Source: Streptomyces sp. NBC_01237 (GTDB lineage Bacteria > Actinomycetota > Actinomycetes > Streptomycetales > Streptomycetaceae). From it: a stretch of 64,000 nt of DNA. The position numbers and the translations under genes are program-made. Below the pieces are notes generated by a model. It was not told the origin of the DNA and ran no database searches. It was given only the letters and a program-made list of their open reading frames with translations. This document shows, piece after piece, positions 59,194-64,000 of this stretch (position 1 is the first letter of the stretch; every line of letters starts with the position of its first letter). Where the stretch lies: positions 6,944,001 to 7,008,000 of the forward strand of contig NZ_CP108508.1 of NCBI RefSeq assembly GCF_035917275.1, given 5' to 3'.

Positions 59194-59894
59194 CCGGTCT
59201 CTCCTTCGGGCAGCCAGGCGTAGCAGCCTGTGGAGGTGAAGGTGCGGGCCGTCTTCGGGAGGGTGATCTCCACCCGCTTCCCGGAGCCGGAGGTGCCCGA
59301 CCCCAGGTCCTTGCCGTCCGCCCCGGCGATCTGCCAGGAGCAGCTGTCGGTGGGGGAGACGGAGTGGTAGCGGCCCGGCCGCAGGATCTTGCCACTGTGC
59401 ACGCCGTCCGGGTAGCCGCGGGCGGCCTCCTCCACCAACGCGCGGTGCTGGGTGCACAGATGGGCGATGGCGGGCTTCGCGTCCGGGACCTCTCCGGTCA
59501 CGATCGCGCCGACGGCGGTCTCCCGGTCGGCCTTGACCAGATAGCCGATCCGGCCGCAGGTCTCCTGCCCGGTCTGGAGCACGGCGGCCGGGTCCATGCC
59601 CCGGGGGACCCGGTTCACCAGATACCCCTTCTGCTCCTCGGTGAAGGAGCCGGTGGCCGGGGTGATCCGGTCGGCGGGCACCTTCGGCGCCTCGCTCGTC
59701 GGTCCGGCGCCGGGACCGGACCCCGGTTCGGCGGCCGGGTCCGCGGCGGACGGTCCGGTGGCGGCGGGCCCGGAGGCCGCGGGGCTCCTGGCACCCGCGG
59801 CCTTCGAACCGTTCCCGTCGGCGGACGAGCCGCAGGCGGCCAGTGCCGCCGTCATCACGACGACGGCGGCACCGGCCAGGAACGGATACCGCAT
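59190..59894 (-). CDS. Hypothetical secreted lipoprotein
   Basis: A 234-residue protein. The signal peptide has the lipobox 'ALAACGSS'. A Ser/Ala/Pro/Gly-rich linker (about 25-75) follows, then a domain with several Cys ('ETCGRIGYLV', 'AHLCTQHRALVEEAARGYPDGVHSG') and a C-terminal beta-rich part ('GRYHSVSPTDSCSWQIAGADG', 'STGCYAWLPEG'). I do not recognise the family. It is translationally linked to the preceding propeller/LamG gene and to the downstream GT2 gene, so it may act in polysaccharide assembly at the cell surface. Confidence 0.8.
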   Translation of the reverse strand: MRYPFLAGAAVVVMTAALAACGSSADGNGSKAAGARSPAASGPAATGPSAADPAAEPGSGPGAGPTSEAPKVPADRITPATGSFTEEQKGYLVNRVPRGMDPAAVLQTGQETCGRIGYLVKADRETAVGAIVTGEVPDAKPAIAHLCTQHRALVEEAARGYPDGVHSGKILRPGRYHSVSPTDSCSWQIAGADGKDLGSGTSGSGKRVEITLPKTARTFTSTGCYAWLPEGETG

Positions 59895-62146
59895 CAGCCA
59901 TTCCTCAGGGCGTAGTGCGCGCTGACCTGCGAAGCGCTCAGCGCGGTCGGGTAGACGGCGGTCTCGTCGATCTGACCGGCGAAGTAGTTGCTGGTCGGAC
60001 GGTTCGGCCAGCCGGACAGGTTGTCGCCGCCGACCCGCCAGTAACCCGGGTAGCTCTCGTTGGCCGTGTACAGCAAGTTCGACGCGCGCAGCTGCCCGTC
60101 GACGTACAGCGCCATGCCGCCGGTGCCCTGGGTGGCCACGACATGGTGCCACTTGCCGTCGTTGTACGCACCGGTCGTGGTGACGGTGCGGATGCTCCCG
60201 CTGCGTACGCCGAAGACCAGCCGCCCGTCGTTGCGCATGTAGACGTGCTTGTCGAACGTGGTGCTGTTCTGCATGATCTTGTTCGCGAACCCGATGATCT
60301 TCCCGCCGCGGGTGGTGGTGGTCTTGATCCAGGTCTCCGCGGAGAAGCGGGTGGGCTGCGCGTAGCGCTTGTTGCCGTACACGTACTCGTCGAGGCCGTT
60401 GAAGCCGATCGCCGTGGAGTCACCGGAGATGGCGGCCGGGGTCTGCCGGTAGGCCGGACCGTTGCGCAGGAACCCGTTGCTCAGCGCGCTGCCCGTGTCG
60501 GCGGCGAAGGTCGCGGAGCCCTCGTCGTAGCGCCAGTACAGCGAGGCCCCGTCCGCCAGCACCCGCGCCGGGTAGCGGTGCGTGGCGGTCGCCACGGTGG
60601 CCGACTGCGCCGGGGACTTGGCGCTCGTGTTGGTGCCGTCGCTCGCGGTGATCCGGTACGAGTGGGTCTCGCCCGCCGCCACATCGGTGTCCGCCCAGGT
60701 GAGCTGCGGCCGGTCCCAGAACAGCGAGTAGCCCGTCGTGGTGTGTACGGGGGTGCTCGCCCCGTCCTTGTAGATCCGGTAGGTCAGCTGGCCGTCGTCG
60801 GTGTCGAAGCTGGTCTGCCAGTTGACGGTGATCCGGTCCGGAGTGACCGTGGAGAGACTGACGTTGGGCACCCAGGGCGCTCCGGTGTCCGCCCCGTCGG
60901 AGAACCGGGTCAGCCCCTGCTGGGGCGAGCCGTTGACCGTGGTGAACTCCCCGCCGACCCAGAGGTAGTGGCGGCCTCCGCTGTCCGTCTGGGACATCGA
61001 CCGGGGCCCCACCGGCTCCCCGATGCCGTCGTTCGTGTCCGGGAACCACGGCAGCAGCTTGGGGTCGTCGACCGACTGGGCCAGCAGGTGCTTGCGCTCC
61101 TGGTCCGGGAACTCGCCCATGCTGGAGCAGTCGTGGGCGTGACTGCCGCTGTACAGCACGCCCGAGTGGATCAGCAGCGCCTGTGTCGCCCCGAGGCAGG
61201 TGTCGCGCCACCGCTGCTGGAAGTCGTCCAGGTCGATCGCGATCCTGCCGTCGAAGACACCGCCGCCGGTGCCTTCGTTGGCCGTGTAGAAGCCGGTGGC
61301 GTCGGTCGTCAGGTCCTGGACCGTGGAGGTGTCCGGGATGAAACCGGGATAGCTCTTGGTCAGCGCGCCGGTGGTGGCGTCGACCACGGCCAGGGCGTGC
61401 GACTTGGTGCCGTTGACGGTGAAGAAGTCCCCGCCGAGCAGCACGTGCCGGCCGTCCGGGGTCACCTCGACCGCCCGTGCCACCTCGTCCGCGTTCGCCT
61501 TGAACGGCAGCAGATCCGCGCCCGTGGTGACGGCGGCGAACTTGTTCCGGGTCTGACCGCCCACGCTGTTGAAGTCCCCGCCCAGATAGACGGTCCCGTC
61601 GGTGACGGCGAGCGCCCGCACGGTCGCCGAGACGGAGATCTTGAAATCGTCGCGCGGGGTGCAGGTCGCGGTGTCGATCGCCGCGATGTTGCTGACCCCG
61701 ACGCCGTTCACCGCACCGAACTGGCCCCCCGCGTACAGGGTTGCGCCGTCCGGCGAGAGAGTCAGCGCCCGTACGGTCGCGGTCCCCGACGACTGCGTGA
61801 ACGAGAGGGTGCAGCCGGTCGGCTCCCCGGTCGCCGCGTCGAACGCCGCGAAGTTGACGGCCGGCCGTTCGGCGGTGCCCGGCGCGGCCTCCGGCGGACG
61901 CACGGTGGAGAAGGTGCCGCCCGCGTACACGACACCGTCCCTCGCGGCCATCGTCCAGACGATCCCGTTGGTCTGCCAGGTGGTGAGATCGTCCGCGGTG
62001 ATCGACACCGGCGGGGTCAGCGCGGCCGTCCGGGAGGCGGTGACCGCGTTCGTGGTCAGGACTGCGGCCAGCAGGCAGAGGGCGATGGCGGCGGCCCGCA
62101 CTCGGCCGCGTCTCCCAGGGCTTCGCCCCGTACTTCCGTTCATCAT
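59894..62146 (-). CDS. Secreted beta-propeller/FN3/LamG protein
   Basis: A 750-residue exported protein. A twin-Arg-like basic N-terminus and hydrophobic signal (about 15-40) precede a propeller-like half containing repeated GG-x-F units ('YAGGTFSTV', 'YAGGQFGAVNG', 'LGGDFNSVGG', 'LGGDFFTVNG', 'VGGEFTTVNG'). An FN3-like module follows at about 430-520, and a LamG/concanavalin-like domain fills about 530-750 ('FSAETWIKTTTTRGGKIIGF', 'GKWHHVVATQGTGGMALYVDG'). It probably binds or processes surface glycan. ATG 62146 overlaps an upstream reading frame (ATGA); the stop overlaps the lipoprotein start by one base. Confidence 0.88.
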   Translation of the reverse strand: MMNGSTGRSPGRRGRVRAAAIALCLLAAVLTTNAVTASRTAALTPPVSITADDLTTWQTNGIVWTMAARDGVVYAGGTFSTVRPPEAAPGTAERPAVNFAAFDAATGEPTGCTLSFTQSSGTATVRALTLSPDGATLYAGGQFGAVNGVGVSNIAAIDTATCTPRDDFKISVSATVRALAVTDGTVYLGGDFNSVGGQTRNKFAAVTTGADLLPFKANADEVARAVEVTPDGRHVLLGGDFFTVNGTKSHALAVVDATTGALTKSYPGFIPDTSTVQDLTTDATGFYTANEGTGGGVFDGRIAIDLDDFQQRWRDTCLGATQALLIHSGVLYSGSHAHDCSSMGEFPDQERKHLLAQSVDDPKLLPWFPDTNDGIGEPVGPRSMSQTDSGGRHYLWVGGEFTTVNGSPQQGLTRFSDGADTGAPWVPNVSLSTVTPDRITVNWQTSFDTDDGQLTYRIYKDGASTPVHTTTGYSLFWDRPQLTWADTDVAAGETHSYRITASDGTNTSAKSPAQSATVATATHRYPARVLADGASLYWRYDEGSATFAADTGSALSNGFLRNGPAYRQTPAAISGDSTAIGFNGLDEYVYGNKRYAQPTRFSAETWIKTTTTRGGKIIGFANKIMQNSTTFDKHVYMRNDGRLVFGVRSGSIRTVTTTGAYNDGKWHHVVATQGTGGMALYVDGQLRASNLLYTANESYPGYWRVGGDNLSGWPNRPTSNYFAGQIDETAVYPTALSASQVSAHYALRNG

Positions 62147-62454
62147 TCAGCTCCGAAGGTGAGAACGAGCTGCGGCACTCGGGCCGCGGTTCCTGCCTCG
62201 CCCGGCCGGACGCGGAGACGGTCCGTTCCGCTGCCGGTGAGGGCGAGTGAGTGGGCGGGGCCCAGGGCCCCGCCCGGTGCGGACGCGTTCGGCTCCACCG
62301 GGTGACCGGTGGGGTCCGAGGTCGCGCCGGTGTGGGTCCCCGGCACGGACGCGGCGGGCGCCGGCCGGGTGCTGTGGGGGAGTGGCGGCCCGGTCCTGGC
62401 GCCGGGGAGGGGCATGGCGGTGCGTGGCCCGGTCCGGGCGCCGGGGAGGGGCAT
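62143..62454 (-). pseudogene. Remnant of a carbohydrate-binding-type domain upstream of the propeller/LamG gene
   Basis: A minus frame ending '...HSLALTGSGTDRLRVRPGEAG' then 'PQLVLTFGAE' stops exactly in an ATGA overlap with the propeller gene, the junction used by real genes here. Its last ~45 residues resemble the C-terminus of CBM96/DUF7594-type domains ('SREAG...P-x-L-V-L'). The candidate starts at 62454 and 62415 lack ribosome sites, and both fall in a DNA repeat. The likely reading is a larger gene whose 5' part has been lost, but a short expressed leader is possible. Confidence 0.4.
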
Positions 62455-62466
62455 CGTGGTGCGGCC
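62389..62466. repeat. 39-bp imperfect direct duplication
   Basis: CCCGGTCC...GGCGCCGGGGAGGGGCAT...GGTGCG occurs at 62389-62427 and 62428-62466. It lies in the 340-base stretch between gmd and the propeller gene, within the degraded frame described above. Confidence 0.6.
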
Positions 62467-62486
62467 GGCGGTGGCGCCCGGCCCTC

Positions 62487-63500
62487 TCACCGGTCCACCC
62501 GCACGGCGGCCCCGGTGAGCTGGTCGCTCAGCTGCCGGATGTCCGCGTCCACCATGATCCGGGCCAGCTCCCGCGACCTCACGACGGGCTTCCAGCCGAG
62601 CAGTTCCTCCGCCTTGGACGCGTCCCCGATCAGTGCGTCGACCTCGCTCGGGCGCTCGTACTTCGGGTCGTGGCGCACATGCTCCCGCCAGTCCAGGCCC
62701 GCGTGCTCGAAGGCGAATTCCAGGAACTGCCGGACGCTGACCCCCTCGCCGGTGGCCACCACATAGTCGTCCGGGGTGTCGCACTGGAGCATCCGCCACA
62801 TGGCGTCCACATACTCGGGGGCGTACCCCCAGTCCCGTACCGCGTCGAGATTGCCCAGGTGGAGCCGGTCCTGGAGACCGGCCCTGATCCGGGCGACCCC
62901 GCGCGTGATCTTCCGGGTCACGAAGGTCTCGCCGCGGCGCGGGGACTCATGGTTGAACAGAATGCCGTTGACCGCGAACATTCCATACGCCTCACGGTAG
63001 TTGACCGTAGCCCAGTATGCGTACGCCTTGGCGACGCTGTACGGGCTGCGCGGATGGAACGGGGTGTGCTCGTTCTGCGGCGGCGGGCTGGCGCCGAACA
63101 TCTCGGAGGACGACGCCTGGTAGATCCGGGTCTCGATGCCGCTGGCCCGGACCGCCTCCAGCAGCCGGACGGCGCCGAGCCCGGTGACATCGCCGGTGTA
63201 CAGCGGGGCGTCGAACGAGACCCGGACGTGCGACTGCGCACCGAGGTTGTAGACCTCGTCGGGCCGGATGTCGCGCAGCAGATTCACCAGCGCGACGCCG
63301 TCCGCCAGATCGGCGTGATGCAGCACGAACGAGCGGTCCGCCTCCTCGGGGCCCTGGTAGATGTGATCGATCCGCTCGGTGTTGAAGCTCGACGAGCGAC
63401 GTATCAGCCCGTGGACCGTGTACCCCTTGTCGAGCAGCAACTCGGCCAGATACGAACCGTCCTGGCCGGTCACGCCGGTGATGAACGCGGTCTTCGCCAC
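62487..63500 (-). CDS. gmd: GDP-mannose 4,6-dehydratase
   Basis: A 337-residue SDR enzyme converting GDP-mannose to GDP-4-keto-6-deoxymannose, the first step to GDP-fucose. NAD(P)-binding '[30 protein letters not shown]', the catalytic '[10 protein letters not shown]' and Y-x-x-x-K '[10 protein letters not shown]' are intact. Also seen are '[16 protein letters not shown]' and '[20 protein letters not shown]'. ATG 63500. Divergent from fcl, which performs the next step. Confidence 0.96.
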   Translation of the reverse strand: MAKTAFITGVTGQDGSYLAELLLDKGYTVHGLIRRSSSFNTERIDHIYQGPEEADRSFVLHHADLADGVALVNLLRDIRPDEVYNLGAQSHVRVSFDAPLYTGDVTGLGAVRLLEAVRASGIETRIYQASSSEMFGASPPPQNEHTPFHPRSPYSVAKAYAYWATVNYREAYGMFAVNGILFNHESPRRGETFVTRKITRGVARIRAGLQDRLHLGNLDAVRDWGYAPEYVDAMWRMLQCDTPDDYVVATGEGVSVRQFLEFAFEHAGLDWREHVRHDPKYERPSEVDALIGDASKAEELLGWKPVVRSRELARIMVDADIRQLSDQLTGAAVRVDR

Positions 63501-63601
63501 GGCTCCCCCTTCTGTGTTCGCCCGAGGGGCGAGTCGGTCATCGAAATTTCGGACTTTGGAATGTTCTGCGGCAAAAGGTCTCGGCGAGGTGCGGCCGCTG
63601 G

Positions 63602-63607
63602 CACAAT
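63602..63607 (+). promoter_or_regulatory. -10 element giving leaderless fcl mRNA
   Basis: CACAAT lies seven bases before ATG 63615, with no ribosome site. The 114-nt gmd-fcl gap must also hold the gmd promoter. Confidence 0.5.
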
Positions 63608-63614
63608 CCGAGCC

Positions 63615-64000
63615 ATGACGACCGATCTCCCCGGCCCTCCCCAGGAACCCGTCCGCCCCCTACTGCGCCCCGGCTCCCGCATATTCGTGGCGGGTCACCG
63701 CGGTCTCGTCGGCTCGGCACTGGTGCGCCGCCTCACCGCCGAAGGCCATGAGGTGCTCACCCGCGGCCGCGAACTGCTCGATCTGCGCGAGGCGGCGCCG
63801 ACCGAGGCGTATCTGCGCGACAGCCGGCCGGACGCCGTCGTCCTGGCCGCCGCCAAGGTCGGCGGGATCATGGCCAACAGCACTTCTCCGGTGCAGTTCC
63901 TGGAGGACAACCTCCGCATCCAGCTCAGCGTGATCGCCGGAGCGCACACCGCCGGGACCGGGCGGCTGCTGTTCCTCGGGTCCTCCTGCATCTACCCCAA
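63615..64000 (+). CDS. fcl: GDP-L-fucose synthase, 5' part (cut by window end)
   Basis: The first 128 residues of an SDR epimerase/reductase: '[29 protein letters not shown]' (NADP-binding), '[34 protein letters not shown]' and '[11 protein letters not shown]', which are hallmarks of GDP-fucose synthase (WcaG). It finishes GDP-fucose from the gmd product by 3,5-epimerisation and 4-reduction. The catalytic Tyr/Lys lie outside the window. An N-terminal Pro-rich extension of about 20 residues precedes the fold. Confidence 0.93.
   Translation, partial: MTTDLPGPPQEPVRPLLRPGSRIFVAGHRGLVGSALVRRLTAEGHEVLTRGRELLDLREAAPTEAYLRDSRPDAVVLAAAKVGGIMANSTSPVQFLEDNLRIQLSVIAGAHTAGTGRLLFLGSSCIYP

Overview
The window is a GC-rich actinobacterial chromosome segment, almost certainly Streptomyces. 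The grounds are the strong codon bias, GTG/TTG starts, 4-nt ATGA/GTGA gene overlaps, leaderless promoters, two conservons (CvnA-B-C-D sensor/GTPase operons), a SepF-like protein encoded outside a division cluster, F420-type and CYP157-like enzymes, and an Hen1/Pnkp RNA-repair pair. There are no rRNA, tRNA, IS or CRISPR features that I can see. Both ends cut through genes.

Layout. 0-3.1 kb: end of a siderophore-binding protein, two FecCD-type permeases and a small acidic protein. 3.2-5.6 kb (minus): DedA protein, a sensor kinase broken by a one-base frameshift, and its NarL-type regulator. 5.8-9.2 kb: SIS-domain sugar isomerase divergent from a DeoR regulator, then a metallo-hydrolase. 9.3-13.5 kb: first conservon, ending in a P450 that lacks the ExxR motif. 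13.5-18.5 kb: micro-ORF and SepF-like protein, RecF/SMC-like ATPase, MazG-like pyrophosphohydrolase, an unknown protein, an LLM oxidoreductase and homocysteine S-methyltransferase. 18.6-22.7 kb: hen1-pnkp RNA repair. 22.8-26.8 kb: arginine deiminase, ornithine carbamoyltransferase and an amino-acid permease.

27.4-36.2 kb holds what looks like a complete aerobic CoA-thioester pathway for 2-aminobenzoate (anthranilate) or a close relative. It has a CoA ligase, a fused flavin monooxygenase/old-yellow-enzyme reductase, an acyl-CoA dehydrogenase, an enoyl-CoA hydratase, a RidA enamine/imine deaminase and a PaaX repressor. An identical 13-base palindromic site, with the same promoter geometry, lies upstream of two of its transcription units. 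This is the most coherent candidate for an uncharacterised system here.

36.3-41.9 kb (minus): second conservon, with a large nitrate-sensor-type CvnA and a terminal FAD monooxygenase in place of the P450. 42.1-49.3 kb: a ferredoxin/CDGSH-like fusion and a complete Mrp cation/proton antiporter operon (A with B fused, then C-D-E-F-G). 49.4-64 kb: an extracellular polysaccharide locus with a CDP-alcohol phosphotransferase, a nucleotidyltransferase, glycosyltransferases, a Wzz/kinase-like protein with a degenerate P-loop, a Wzx-like flippase, a Wzy-like polymerase, a large secreted propeller/LamG protein, a lipoprotein, and the GDP-fucose genes gmd and fcl (cut by the window end).
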